Assembly: GCA_028767165.1 (NCBI GenBank)
Contig: JARACJ010000013.1
Coordinates: 107,045 to 171,044, forward strand
Direction: 5' to 3'
Origin: Proteobacteria bacterium DTSAM18
GTDB taxonomy: Bacteria > Myxococcota_A > UBA796 > GCA-2862545
DNA: 64,000 bases
Shown here: piece by piece, positions 38,230 through 48,215 of the stretch
Layout of the letters: each line of letters starts with the position of its first letter
How positions within the stretch are numbered: position 1 is the stretch's first letter
Translations under genes and position numbers: made by a program
Notes under the pieces: generated by a model
What the model saw: only the letters and a program-made list of their open reading frames with translations
Told to the model about the DNA's origin: nothing
The model's database searches: none

Positions 38230-38380
38230 AGGGAGCATCTTGATCCAGAGGGTGGGAGAAGCCGAGCTTCACAGGGACCGTGCAGCCTCACGGCGCCTCG
38301 ACGGAAGAAGGGCGCTCATGAGCCGGCACGAGACACTGGGAACTCTCAAGATCTCCCATCCTCTGGATCAAACGCTCCCT
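38230..38380. repeat. Imperfect 30-bp inverted repeat between convergent genes
   Basis: Left arm 38230-38259 begins agggagc and contains tgatccagagg; the right arm 38352-38380 is its near reverse complement (about 26 of 30 match), 92 bases apart. Located between the lipoprotein gene and sbcB. Possible terminator pair or small repeat element. Confidence 0.65.
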
Positions 38381-38423
38381 CCTGCACCCACCCACCCAGG
38401 CTGGCCCTCGTGCGCCCGAGACC

Positions 38424-39854
38424 TCAGAGCAACCCGTCGACCCATTCCTCGACGGCCGCCAGGATCTCCTCCTGCCCGGGCTTCAGCTCGCCGCTCTCCC
38501 GCAGCTGCCCCAGCTCGGCCCGCACCTCGCTGATCGTGCGTGCCCCACCGGCCTCCTTGGCGGTCAGCAGCGCCTCCCGCTCTGCCTCCCAGGTGGCCTG
38601 CTCCTCGGCCGACAGCGTGCCGGGCCAGTTGCGCGCCCGGTAGCGCAGCATCAGGCCGTTGAGGCGGTCGTCCTCGAAGGTGGGCCTCGTCTGCGCGAGC
38701 TGCTCGCCGTCCATCTGGCGGATGGCCGGGAACCGGCCCGCATCCCGATCCTTCAGGAAGCCGTCGTACAGCATGGTGTCGGGGTTGGTGTTCTCCGGAC
38801 CGTCGAAGTCGGCGGTCATGGCCTCCTTCACCAGATCCCGGACGCCGGCCATCCGCAGGATCGCCTCGCGGTTCTTCAGGCAGGCGTCGACGTCGACCGA
38901 CCACCGCTCCCGCACCTCGGGGGTGAGGATGCCCATCGGGCTGACCATCGGCAGCTTGTTGGTGCGGATGGTGTACAGGGGCAGGCGGCGGACGCCCTCG
39001 GGCAGGTCCTTCTGCCGGGTGAACACCCTCTGCCGCACCTGCTCCGGCGTGAGGCCCTCGAGCGCCGCGGGATCGGCGGTGAGATCCCACACGATGACCT
39101 CGGTGCGGCCGCGGCCGTAGCTGAGGGGGAGCACCGGCGCGAAGCATCCCCGGGCGGCGGGGATGCGGCCGCTGACCCACACCACGGCCTGTTGCTTGCC
39201 GGGATGCAGCAGGTCGCCGACCTTCTTCTTGTTGCGCAGCGTGAGGGCGTAGCTCCACAGCCGCGGCTGGGCCTTCTTCAGGCGGCGGGCGAGCTCCACC
39301 GTGGCCTGCACGTCGACCAGGGCATCGTGGGCGCCGGCGTGGGCGATGCCGTTGGCCGCCGTGAGGTGTTCGAGCTTGAAGCTCGTGGCGCCGTCCTTCT
39401 CGCGGGTGGGCCAGGTGATGCCCTCGGGACGGAACGCGTGGGCCATGCGCATGACGTCGAGCAGGTCGAAGCGGCTGTTGCCGTTGCGCCACTCCCGGTC
39501 GTAGGGCGTGAAGAAGTTCCGGTACAGCCCGAAGCGGGTGACCTCGTCGTCGAAGCCGATGGAGTTGTAGCCCACACCGCAGGTGCCGGGCTCGCTCAGC
39601 GCCTCGTGGATGGCGGCCATGAACACGGGCTCTGGCATCCCCCTGCTCGCCACCTGCTGAGGCGTGAGGCCGGTGACCAGGCACGCCGTGGGCGAGGGGA
39701 GGACATCATCCGAGGGTCGGCAGAACAGGTGCAGCGGCTCGCCGATGGGGTTGAGATCCTCATCGGTGCGGATGCCGGCGAAGCTGGCCGGGCGGTCGGC
39801 GCGGGGGTTGGCGCCCCAGGTCTCGTAGTCGTGCCAGAGGAAGGTGGAGGGCAT
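38424..39854 (-). CDS. sbcB: Exodeoxyribonuclease I (ExoI)
   Basis: 476 residues, same length as E. coli ExoI. FLWHDYETWG at the N-terminus gives the DEDDh motif I (D, E), GYNSIGFDDEVTRFGLYRNFF is the family block containing motif II, and AHDALVDVQATVELA is motif III with the catalytic His. KLPMVSPMGIL and SH3-like/helical parts follow. It degrades single-stranded DNA 3' to 5' in recombination and mismatch repair excision, which fits the mutL and mutS in the same window. ATG at 39854. A 34-base gap separates it from the upstream ATP-pyrophosphatase gene. Confidence 0.95.
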   Translation of the reverse strand: MPSTFLWHDYETWGANPRADRPASFAGIRTDEDLNPIGEPLHLFCRPSDDVLPSPTACLVTGLTPQQVASRGMPEPVFMAAIHEALSEPGTCGVGYNSIGFDDEVTRFGLYRNFFTPYDREWRNGNSRFDLLDVMRMAHAFRPEGITWPTREKDGATSFKLEHLTAANGIAHAGAHDALVDVQATVELARRLKKAQPRLWSYALTLRNKKKVGDLLHPGKQQAVVWVSGRIPAARGCFAPVLPLSYGRGRTEVIVWDLTADPAALEGLTPEQVRQRVFTRQKDLPEGVRRLPLYTIRTNKLPMVSPMGILTPEVRERWSVDVDACLKNREAILRMAGVRDLVKEAMTADFDGPENTNPDTMLYDGFLKDRDAGRFPAIRQMDGEQLAQTRPTFEDDRLNGLMLRYRARNWPGTLSAEEQATWEAEREALLTAKEAGGARTISEVRAELGQLRESGELKPGQEEILAAVEEWVDGLL

Positions 39855-39888
39855 GGGGCCTCGTGGGTGGGACGTGGGGTGCGTGAGG

Positions 39889-40587
39889 CTATGGCGCGGT
39901 GGGGGAGCCTTCGACGGGCAGGACGTCGGCGTAGAGGAAGTCGCCCCGCTGGACGATCTCGCCGGTGGTGACCGGGATCTCGCGGACGAACATGGGGCCG
40001 CCGTGGACGAAGGTGTGGAACTCGCCGCGCTCGCCGCAGGGATCCACGCCGGCAGGGAGGGCGCCCTCGGAGACGAGGAGGTCCCAGCGGCGGCCGGCCA
40101 GCTCGGCCGGTGCCTGCCTGGGATCGACGCAGACGATGGTGGCCTGGATGCCTGCGTCGACCATCTCCCGGGCCAGCTCGGCCGTGCGATCCGGGCCGCA
40201 CCAGATGGGGAACAGGGGCTGCAGACCGGTGCCCTGCAGCTGCTTCACCCGGTAGTCGCGGATGTCTTCCAGGTACAGGTCACCGAAGGCTACGGCCTGC
40301 ACTCCATCCGCCACCAGGCGCTCGCAGATGCCGCCCATGATGCGCTCGTAGTCCTCGTTGGTGCAGGGCCATGGCAGGACCGCCTCGTACAGGGGCAGCC
40401 CCGCGGCCTCGGCCTGGGCCCGGAGCAGGCTGCGGCGGGTGCCGTGCATGGACACCCGATCATGGGTCTCGGTGACCGACGCCAGCAGGCCGACCACCCG
40501 CACCGTGGGGTCTCGCTGCAGGGTGAGCAGGCTGTAGGCGCTGTCCTTGCCGGTGGACCAGCTGAGGACCACGGGGGTGGGGGGCAT
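39889..40587 (-). CDS. Diphthine-ammonia ligase-like ATP pyrophosphatase (DUF71 family)
   Basis: 232 residues. SWSTGKDSAYSL (about 9-20) is the PP-loop of N-type ATP pyrophosphatases (SGGKDS-type). Downstream EYERI-like EDYERI, GDLYLEDIRDYR and FPIWCG with SEGALPAGVDPCGERGEFHTFV are DUF71 hallmarks, including the C-terminal GExGEFHT motif. Archaeal and eukaryotic relatives amidate diphthine on EF2; bacteria lack diphthamide, so the bacterial substrate is unknown. ATG at 40587 has GGAG upstream. It may share a transcript with sbcB. Confidence 0.88.
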   Translation of the reverse strand: MPPTPVVLSWSTGKDSAYSLLTLQRDPTVRVVGLLASVTETHDRVSMHGTRRSLLRAQAEAAGLPLYEAVLPWPCTNEDYERIMGGICERLVADGVQAVAFGDLYLEDIRDYRVKQLQGTGLQPLFPIWCGPDRTAELAREMVDAGIQATIVCVDPRQAPAELAGRRWDLLVSEGALPAGVDPCGERGEFHTFVHGGPMFVREIPVTTGEIVQRGDFLYADVLPVEGSPTAP

Positions 40588-41008
40588 GGGGGCTCCGGGG
40601 GCGTGGATTCGTGGAGTGCACCTACGACGCCGGGACGGAAGGGACCAACAGGCGGGCAGACCTCGCCCGGGGCGCGTCCGATGGGCGGACGTGGACAACT
40701 GCGCAGGTCTTCCGGCGGAGCCTTGGTTCCGCATGGCGTCATGGTGCGCCATAACGTCGGTAGAACAGGCATCAGCGGGGTTCCGTGTCGATTGTCAGAC
40801 AGATGTCATGGCTGTGGAAAACTTTGTTGACATCCTCCCCACATTTCCATGGCGGGTGCAGAAATCTGCATCTATCGTGCAGTCCGGGTTGACAGGGGTG
40901 GGCACGATGCCGTGGCCCCGCAGGGAGGCATGATGTGGGAGAACAGGGGCGCGCCGCGTGGTTCATGCGGCGTGGACGAGACGAGTTTCTGAGGAGCGGA
41001 CACGAAGA
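40588..41008. other. Intergenic stretch without a confident gene
   Basis: About 420 bases between the DUF71 gene (minus, start at 40587) and the terminator of the next lipoprotein gene. It has a locally AT-richer part (40770-40890) with two TTGACA hexamers (near 40826 and 40891) and a 14-base palindrome tgcagaaatctgca (40857-40870) that could be an operator. A 19-codon reading frame from ATG 40935 has GGGAGG upstream, but nothing else supports it. No RNA gene seen. Confidence 0.5.
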
Positions 41009-41045
41009 AGGCCCCGCGTCCGCCACGAAGGCAGACGCGGGGCCT
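41009..41045 (-). terminator. Rho-independent terminator of the small lipoprotein gene
   Basis: 12-bp perfect GC-rich stem (aggccccgcgtc / gacgcggggcct) with a 13-base loop, followed on the minus strand by ttcttcg. It lies 18 bases after the stop of the 41064-41471 gene. Confidence 0.8.
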
Positions 41046-41063
41046 CTTGCCGTGAGAGGCGGC

Positions 41064-41471
41064 TCAGTTCTTCGCGTCGAGGGTGAACTCGAAGGCGCAG
41101 CGCTTCTCGAGATCGCGCGCGACACCGCCACCGGTGGTGGCGGAGGTGAAGGTGATCTCCACCTCGTAGAAGCTCTGGGTGTGGACGACCATGCCGCCTT
41201 CGATGTCCTCTTCGGCGCGGGTGTCGAACATGACCTCGCAGTCGCCGTCGCTGATGTCGACGGAGAGGGAGCGACCGTCCTGGGTACCGGGGGCGTAGCA
41301 GCTGCTGTCGGTGCCGGTGATGAAGGTGCCATCGGGCTCGATGTACAGGCAGACCTCACCGTCCGGGGACTTCCACAGGCCGGGGCGGATGGGGCCGTCG
41401 GTGGGAACGAGATCGTCGCCTTCGCAGGCGGCGAGGCCACCCACCATCAACATCAGACACAGTGCGCGCAT
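41064..41471 (-). CDS. Small putative lipoprotein
   Basis: 135 residues. MRALCLMLMVGGLAAC is a lipoprotein signal with lipobox LAAC (Cys16). The mature part has five cysteines, two short beta-rich segments (SLSVDISDGDCEVMFD, YEVEITFTSAT) and ends AKN. The strand-turn pattern IRPGLWKSPDGEVCLYIEPDGTF resembles small beta-barrel lipoproteins, but no family is assigned. ATG has AGGAG 6 bases upstream. It is monocistronic with a strong terminator. Confidence 0.75.
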   Translation of the reverse strand: MRALCLMLMVGGLAACEGDDLVPTDGPIRPGLWKSPDGEVCLYIEPDGTFITGTDSSCYAPGTQDGRSLSVDISDGDCEVMFDTRAEEDIEGGMVVHTQSFYEVEITFTSATTGGGVARDLEKRCAFEFTLDAKN

Positions 41472-41999
41472 GGAGGACTCCTGCTGGGAGGTTGTGGCGC
41501 GGAGCGTACCAAAGGGAATGCGCGGCAGGGAAGAAGGTACGGGCGGGGGTGAGGTCATGGACCACGGGGGCACGAGGTGTTGAGGCCACGAGGCACGAGG
41601 CCACGAGGCCACGAGGCCACGAGGCCACGAGGCCACGAGGCACGAGGCCACGAAACCTGAACCTCGAATCACGATGCCCGAGGGCACGAGGGCTCGAGTC
41701 ATGAACCACGATTGCTTGATCCTGGAACCACGGTCCAGGCGCCATGCAACCAGCTTGGCCTCCTCCCCATGGCTCCATGCCCTCGCGATCCACGTTGCAG
41801 GCATCAGGGCCTCGTGATTCGAGCCCTCATGGCTCGTCATCCATGATTCGGGACGCGCGGTTCATGGCCTCATGGCCTCATGGCCCATGGAGTCATGTGC
41901 AATACCTCTGAAATAACAACAGAATAACATCGATCCGAGCCGTCGCGCCTCCCTCCTGATACCCTCCTGTCGTGCCCCCCACCGCCACCGCGAGGTCCC
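41472..41999. other. Divergent intergenic region with octamer repeats
   Basis: 528 bases between the small lipoprotein gene (minus) and aroA (plus). The middle carries degenerate octamer and related short repeats (see the separate repeat entry) up to about 41900. The last 100 bases before aroA are locally AT-richer (gaaataacaacagaataac near 41908-41926) and are the likely aroA promoter area; no clear -35/-10 pair can be named. Confidence 0.6.
41583..41652 (+). repeat. Octamer minisatellite (aggccacg)n
   Basis: Seven full aggccacg octamers and two seven-base variants (aggcacg) run in tandem. Looser related motifs continue to about 41900, including two catggcct octamers near 41872-41887, close to the reverse complement of the first unit. 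The unit length is not a multiple of three and there is no frame. Confidence 0.9.
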
Positions 42000-43289
42000 A
42001 TGTCCGACGACTCCCTCACGTTCCATCCGTCCGGTCCGCTCCGTGGCCGCATCCGGGTACCCGGCGACAAGTCCGTCTCCCACAGGGCCCTGTTGCTCAA
42101 CCTCCTGGCCGATGGTCCGGCGCGCATCCGCAACCTGCTGGCGGGCGAGGACGTGCTGTCCACGATGGCCGCCGTGCGGGCACTGGGGGCGCAGGTGGTG
42201 CAGGATGGCGACGACTGGATCGTGCACCCGCCCGCCGCGCTCCAGGAGCCCGGGGATGTGCTGGACTGCGGCAATTCCGGGACCACGATGCGGCTGCTCA
42301 GCGGCATCCTGGCCGCCCAGCCGTTCTTCAGCGTGCTCACGGGAGACGACAGCCTCCGCGCCCGGCCCATGGCCCGCATCGTGGAGCCCCTTCGGGCCCA
42401 TGGCGCCATGGTCCTCGGCCGGCGGGAGGGGGCCCGGGCGCCTCTCGCGATCCGGGGTGGTGGGCTGCAGCCCATCGGCGCCGATCTTCCGGTGGCCAGC
42501 GCCCAGCTCAAGTCGGCGCTGTTGCTCGCCGGACTGCAGGTCGGGGCCCGGGTGCGCGAGCCGGGTCGGAGCCGCGACCACACGGAGCGCATGCTGCAGC
42601 GGATGGGGGTGCAGCTCTCCCAGGACGACCAGGGCTGGTGGAACCTGACGCCCCACGAGGGGCCCCTTCAGGCGCTCGACGTCGACGTGCCCGGTGATCT
42701 GTCCTCCGCGGCCTTCTGGCTCGTGGCGGGGGCCATCGTGCCCGGCAGCGATCTCGAGCTGGCCGGCGTCGGCATCAACCCCACCCGCACCGGCGTCCTC
42801 GACGCCCTGCAGAAGATGGGCGCGCCGGTGCAGTGCACTCCCATCGACGCCGCGGGCGCCGAGCCCCAGGCGGATCTTCGGATCCGCTCCTGCGCGCTGC
42901 AGGGCTGCACCATCGATGGCGACCTCGCCCTGCGCTGCCTCGACGAGCTCCCGGTGCTGGCCATCGCCGCCGCCTTCGCCGAGGGCACCACCCGCATCCG
43001 CGATGCCGCCGAGCTGCGGGTCAAGGAGTCCGATCGCATCGCCACCGTGGCGTCCGGGCTGCGGTCGATGGGCATCGAGGTGCACGAGGTCGACGACGGC
43101 ATGGACATCGTCGGTGGCATGCCCGCCGGGCCCGTGATCATCGAGGCGGGGGGCGACCACCGCATCGCCATGGCGTTCGCCGTGGCGGGGCTGCGGGCCC
43201 CCGGCTCGGTGCGCATCGAGGGGGCACACAGCGTGGCCACCAGCTACCCGGCGTTCCTCGATCACCTGAAGGCGCTCGGCGGCATGTGA
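42000..43289 (+). CDS. aroA: 3-phosphoshikimate 1-carboxyvinyltransferase (EPSP synthase)
   Basis: 429 residues. It condenses shikimate-3-phosphate with phosphoenolpyruvate in aromatic amino acid synthesis. GDKSVSHRAL near the N-terminus supplies the Lys, Ser and Arg that bind S3P and PEP. DCGNSGTTMRL is the PEP-binding motif. ASAQLKSALLLAGL and ELRVKESDR with GGDHRIAMA are the remaining signatures. ATG at 42000 follows GAGGTCCC. It is followed by cmk after 69 bases, a conserved order; rpsA, usually next, lies 11 kb further on. Confidence 0.97.
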   Translation: MSDDSLTFHPSGPLRGRIRVPGDKSVSHRALLLNLLADGPARIRNLLAGEDVLSTMAAVRALGAQVVQDGDDWIVHPPAALQEPGDVLDCGNSGTTMRLLSGILAAQPFFSVLTGDDSLRARPMARIVEPLRAHGAMVLGRREGARAPLAIRGGGLQPIGADLPVASAQLKSALLLAGLQVGARVREPGRSRDHTERMLQRMGVQLSQDDQGWWNLTPHEGPLQALDVDVPGDLSSAAFWLVAGAIVPGSDLELAGVGINPTRTGVLDALQKMGAPVQCTPIDAAGAEPQADLRIRSCALQGCTIDGDLALRCLDELPVLAIAAAFAEGTTRIRDAAELRVKESDRIATVASGLRSMGIEVHEVDDGMDIVGGMPAGPVIIEAGGDHRIAMAFAVAGLRAPGSVRIEGAHSVATSYPAFLDHLKALGGM

Positions 43290-43358
43290 CGGGCTCCTCA
43301 CTGGCCCGGGGCCCGAGGGGCGTCTTATGGAGGACCCGTTGCCTCCCGTGGAGACCTC

Positions 43359-44039
43359 GTGACCCGACTCACCATCGCCGTCGACGGCCCTGCCAGCAGC
43401 GGAAAAGGCACCCTTGCCCGAGGCATCGCCAAGGCGCTGGGCTACCAGTACGTGGACACCGGCGCGATGTACCGGTCGGTGGCCCTGCGCGCTCGCCAGG
43501 CGGGCATCACGTTCGACGACGAAGAGTCGCTGTCGCTCCTGGCGTCGGCGCTGCGGTTCTCCTTCGCCTTCGACGGCGACCGCCTCACGGTCCACCTCGA
43601 CGACGAGGACGTCACGGATGCCCTCCGTGCGGAGTGGGCCGGGGTCGGCGCCTCGGCGGTCTCCAAGCTCCCGGGGGTCCGGCAGGCCCTGCTCGGCCTG
43701 CAGCGGGATCTCGGCGCCCGGGGTGGCGTGGTGATGGACGGCCGCGACATCGGCACGGTGGTGCTGCCCGATGCCGATCTCAAGATCTACCTCGAGGCCG
43801 ACGTGCACGAGCGGGCCAGGCGACGCCACCTCGAGCTGCAGGAGCGGGGAGAGCAGACCACCTACGAGCAGGTGCTCTCCGATCTGCGGGCCCGTGACGC
43901 CCAGGACATGAACCGGGCCACCGCCCCGCTGCGTGCGGCGGACGACGCGGTCATCCTCGACTCCACGGTGATGACCCCCACCGAGTGCCTCGCCGAGGCC
44001 ATGTACCTCGTCGATCAGAAGGGCCGCGACGCCTCCTGA
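43359..44039 (+). CDS. cmk: Cytidylate kinase
   Basis: 226 residues. It phosphorylates CMP and dCMP. The P-loop GPASSGKGT is at about 10-18. YVDTGAMYRSVAL and GRDIGTVVLPDADLKIYL are strongly conserved Cmk motifs, and the lid has ARRRHLELQERG. GTG start at 43359. It forms a pair with aroA, and rpsA is separated by the lipoprotein cluster. Confidence 0.97.
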   Translation: MTRLTIAVDGPASSGKGTLARGIAKALGYQYVDTGAMYRSVALRARQAGITFDDEESLSLLASALRFSFAFDGDRLTVHLDDEDVTDALRAEWAGVGASAVSKLPGVRQALLGLQRDLGARGGVVMDGRDIGTVVLPDADLKIYLEADVHERARRRHLELQERGEQTTYEQVLSDLRARDAQDMNRATAPLRAADDAVILDSTVMTPTECLAEAMYLVDQKGRDAS

Positions 44040-44420
44040 GCCCCTGTGGCGGCCCGCTTGCGTGGCCGAAGCCCTCGGGAACGGCCCCCATCGTGTCCGT
44101 ACGCAGGGTGAGGCACGATCCGTCGTGTCCCTGCGGGTTCCTGCGCAGGTGGGCGGGCGCCGGGCCTGCGTGTTGGAGCCGGTGCGGGGTACGGAATCGC
44201 CGGCTACGGCCCCACAGGACGGCCCGGACGATGCCTGGGGCGTCCTGCCGGTGCCGGGAGGCGATACCGAGGTGCACCCGACAGGACTCGGCACCGCGCC
44301 TGCGCGATGTCGCCTGTTCGAGTCCGTATCGGCCCCAAGCGTGCATGGGGGCAGGGATGGGGCGAAGAGGCGGGCGAGCCGATGTCGGGACGGTCCCGCG
44401 GCTTTCACCCGGAGGTGAAC
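44040..44420. other. Leader of the first Cys-rich lipoprotein gene
   Basis: 381 bases without a gene between cmk and the first Cys-rich lipoprotein. It contains GGTACGGAATCGC at 44188-44200; the exact ten bases ggtacggaat recur before the second paralog. ctgttcgagtcc near 44314 resembles a tRNA T-arm but does not fold into one. No clear promoter hexamers. Confidence 0.5.
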
Positions 44421-45302
44421 ATGCGCACCCACGATACGCCCGGAACCGTTGAGGCCGGATCCATCTGGCGTCGTCGACTCGGCTGGGGCGCGGCGGGGCT
44501 GCTGCTCGTCGTGTCCGCCGGCTGTCGTACGAGTGGCGACGGCGACACCAGCAACCCGTTCGCGGACCTGGCGGATGGATGGCGGCACCATGGCGACGAC
44601 GACGACGACGGGCGGCCGGGCCCGAAGGGGCCGAAGGGACCCAAGGACACCGGCATGGACCACGATGACGACGACGATCGCCAGTGTGGCGCCGACGACA
44701 CCTCGGACACCATGGTGTTCGAGACCGGTGACACCTGCCCCTGCATGAACCTGAACTATGGCCTGTGCGACACGAGCGGCCACACGGTGCGCTTCGTCTC
44801 CGTGGACCCGTCCCCTGGCGGCCCGGACGGCAAGACCACCTTCGTCTACGAGATCTGCTCGCCCGACCATGGTGTGTGCACCGGCAACGAGATGCGAAGC
44901 TGCCTGGACGACAGCGGCTGCTCCAAGCACGGCGAAGGCGAGTGCACCCGCGCGTGCTCCGTCGACAAGTTCAACGGCCTGTCCAACTTCCAGATGGAAT
45001 TCCCGGTGCTCGGCGACTCCTGTCTCGAGGAGGACACCGTGGTCGACGTGGCGTGCTCCAACGGCTCTCCCGTGCTCGGCGACGGCTCCTGTCACGAGCC
45101 CGGCGACAACTCCGGCTTCGTGGCCAAGTGCGACAGCACCAGCCTGATGCCGGGCGAGTGCCTGCTGATGACCCTGACCTTCGACGATCCGGACATGGAG
45201 CTCAACCTGGCCGCCACCACGATCTTCTCCAAGGCGGGCAACAGCTGCGCGGAGTCCGTCATCGCCGGCCCGAGCTGCGCGGACTGCGACAACTTCGACT
45301 GA
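44421..45302 (+). CDS. Cys-rich family lipoprotein 1
   Basis: 293 residues. The lipobox is VSAGC (Cys35), followed by an Asp-rich linker with two poly-Asp runs and GPKGPKGPK. The family Cys-rich module (116-291) begins CDTSGHTV, has YEICSPDHGVC, RSCLDDSGC, RACSVDKF, LSNFQMEFPVLGDSC, LGDGSCHE, VAKCD, PGECLLMTL and KAGNSC near the end, and closes CADC. This module is shared with the next four genes; the family was not recognised from known ones. Likely an outer-surface calcium-binding lipoprotein. ATG has GGAGGTGAAC upstream. Confidence 0.75.
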   Translation: MRTHDTPGTVEAGSIWRRRLGWGAAGLLLVVSAGCRTSGDGDTSNPFADLADGWRHHGDDDDDGRPGPKGPKGPKDTGMDHDDDDDRQCGADDTSDTMVFETGDTCPCMNLNYGLCDTSGHTVRFVSVDPSPGGPDGKTTFVYEICSPDHGVCTGNEMRSCLDDSGCSKHGEGECTRACSVDKFNGLSNFQMEFPVLGDSCLEEDTVVDVACSNGSPVLGDGSCHEPGDNSGFVAKCDSTSLMPGECLLMTLTFDDPDMELNLAATTIFSKAGNSCAESVIAGPSCADCDNFD

Positions 45303-46804
<1,502 letters not shown>

Positions 46805-47216
46805 CCGTCAGGTCGAATCCATCACGCGGCGTCCCTGGATCCAGGGGCGCCGTGTCTGATCTCGGGGGCGTGCGGACGCAGGATACGTCTCCGAGATGGG
46901 GAGTTCGCCCGTTCGGATCCCCACGCCCGGCTCGCATGAGACGGGTGGCAGGGACGGATCGGGACGTGCGCGCCCGTACCGGGAGGTCTCACGTCGGCTT
47001 GACGCATGTCAGGACCATGCGCGACCAGGCAGGCTGGACGGTCCCGTGCCGTATGTGGCGTACCGGGATGCTCGCAGGGTGGGGGGAGGCTCCGCCACCA
47101 GCTCGAGAGGATTCGAGTCGGGGAATCCACGCCGTTGGCCAGGCCTTCGTGACGATCCGAGACGGCCTTCGCAGGTGCCGGGGGTCGACTCGGCGCCTCG
47201 AGCGTGAGGACATGTG
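46805..47216. other. Leader of Cys-rich lipoprotein 3
   Basis: 412 bases without a gene. A hairpin (ggcgtccctgga / tccaggggcgcc) lies at 46827-46850, 22 bases after the previous stop. The motif gcgtaccgggatgc at 47059-47072 resembles the ggtacggaatgc of leader 2. Otherwise nothing was seen. Confidence 0.45.
46827..46850 (+). terminator. Hairpin after Cys-rich lipoprotein 2
   Basis: Two 12-base arms (ggcgtccctgga / tccaggggcgcc), one G-T pair, with no spacer so the actual loop is ggatcc. Probable terminator. Confidence 0.55.
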
Positions 47217-48215
47217 ATGCGAAACCTGAAGATCAAGGAGCTGACGCCTGGCGCCGGCTCCTTCCGGGGAATGGCCATGATCGGCCTTGCCCTCATGATG
47301 ACGACCGGCTGCCGTGGCTTCGGCGAGGACCCCCAGCTCGATCCCAACGATGCCCGGTATGGCGATGGGGACGATGACGACGACTGGGACAGGGACGACG
47401 ACGACGATCGGGACGACGACGACGATCGGGACGATGACGACGACGACGATCACGACGATGACGACGACGTCTGTGCACCGCCCGACACCGGCGACAGCGG
47501 TGGCATGGAGACGGGTGACACCGGCGGCACCGATGACACCGGCGACAGCGGCATGGACACCGGTGAGTGCATGCTGGATCTCGGCCCCACCTGCGACAGC
47601 AGCGGGCACCAGGTGGCAGTGCTCGACTGGGGCCCGCGCCTCACGGATGCCGGCATGGGCACGTTCATCACCTACGAGGTGTGCTCGCCGGACTACGGCA
47701 CGTGCTCCGAGGAGAAGAAGGGCGGTGGCTACCGCTCGTGCCTCGATGATGACGACTGCGGCAAGCACGACGAAGGCACCTGCAGCCGCGACTGTGCCGT
47801 GGACGACTTCAAGGCCCTGTCCAACTACCAGGTCGAGTTCCCCAAGCTCGGCGACAGCTGCCTCGATGCGCACACCAAGGTGCTCGGCCGCTGCAGCGAC
47901 GGCTACTTCACCCTCGGCGACGGCTCCTGCCACGAAGGTGGCGCGAGCGCGGAGAGCTACGTGGCCAAGTGTGACGACACGAGCCTCGCCCCGGGCGAGT
48001 GCCTCGAGATGACCGTCTGGATCGGCGCCGAGCTCGATGCAGGCGAGGTGGCCCACTTCCCGAAGGCGGGCAACGCCTGCAACGAGGGCAGCTTCGTGGG
48101 CCTGGTGTGCGACGGATGCCCCTACGAGGAGCCGGACGACACGGACACCGACGTGGACACGGACACGGACACGGACAGCAACGGCGGACCCTACTGCGTG
48201 GTGGGTCCCTGCTGA
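47217..48215 (+). CDS. Cys-rich family lipoprotein 3 with poly-Asp tract
   Basis: 332 residues. The lipobox is MMTTGC (Cys33). An Asp-rich tract (about 51-85, runs of D broken by R, W and H) encodes mainly from GAC/GAT repeats and would be strongly acidic and calcium-binding. A GDTG/GDTGGTDDTG linker follows. The family module runs from CDSSGHQV (126) to CDGC (about 302), with YEVCSPDYGTC, YRSCLDDDDC, LSNYQVEFPKLGDSC, LGDGSCHEGG and VAKCDDTSL. A DTD-rich tail (DTDVDTDTD) ends in GPYCVVGPC. ATG has GAGGA 6 bases upstream. Confidence 0.78.
   Translation: MRNLKIKELTPGAGSFRGMAMIGLALMMTTGCRGFGEDPQLDPNDARYGDGDDDDDWDRDDDDDRDDDDDRDDDDDDDHDDDDDVCAPPDTGDSGGMETGDTGGTDDTGDSGMDTGECMLDLGPTCDSSGHQVAVLDWGPRLTDAGMGTFITYEVCSPDYGTCSEEKKGGGYRSCLDDDDCGKHDEGTCSRDCAVDDFKALSNYQVEFPKLGDSCLDAHTKVLGRCSDGYFTLGDGSCHEGGASAESYVAKCDDTSLAPGECLEMTVWIGAELDAGEVAHFPKAGNACNEGSFVGLVCDGCPYEEPDDTDTDVDTDTDTDSNGGPYCVVGPC

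Noticed and set aside
40813..40821. DnaA-box-like tgtggaaaa in the 40.8-kb gap
   Set aside because: A single site with a mismatch, no cluster and no dnaA or dnaN nearby. Not evidence for an origin.
40935..40994. 19-codon reading frame with a good ribosome binding site
   Set aside because: Short peptide with no hydrophobic or repeat character and no conservation evidence. Mentioned only in the intergenic entry.
44311..44337. tRNA-like T-arm (ctgttcgagtcc...cggcccca) before lipoprotein 1
   Set aside because: The T-stem bases do not pair, and no matching acceptor, D or anticodon arms were found upstream.
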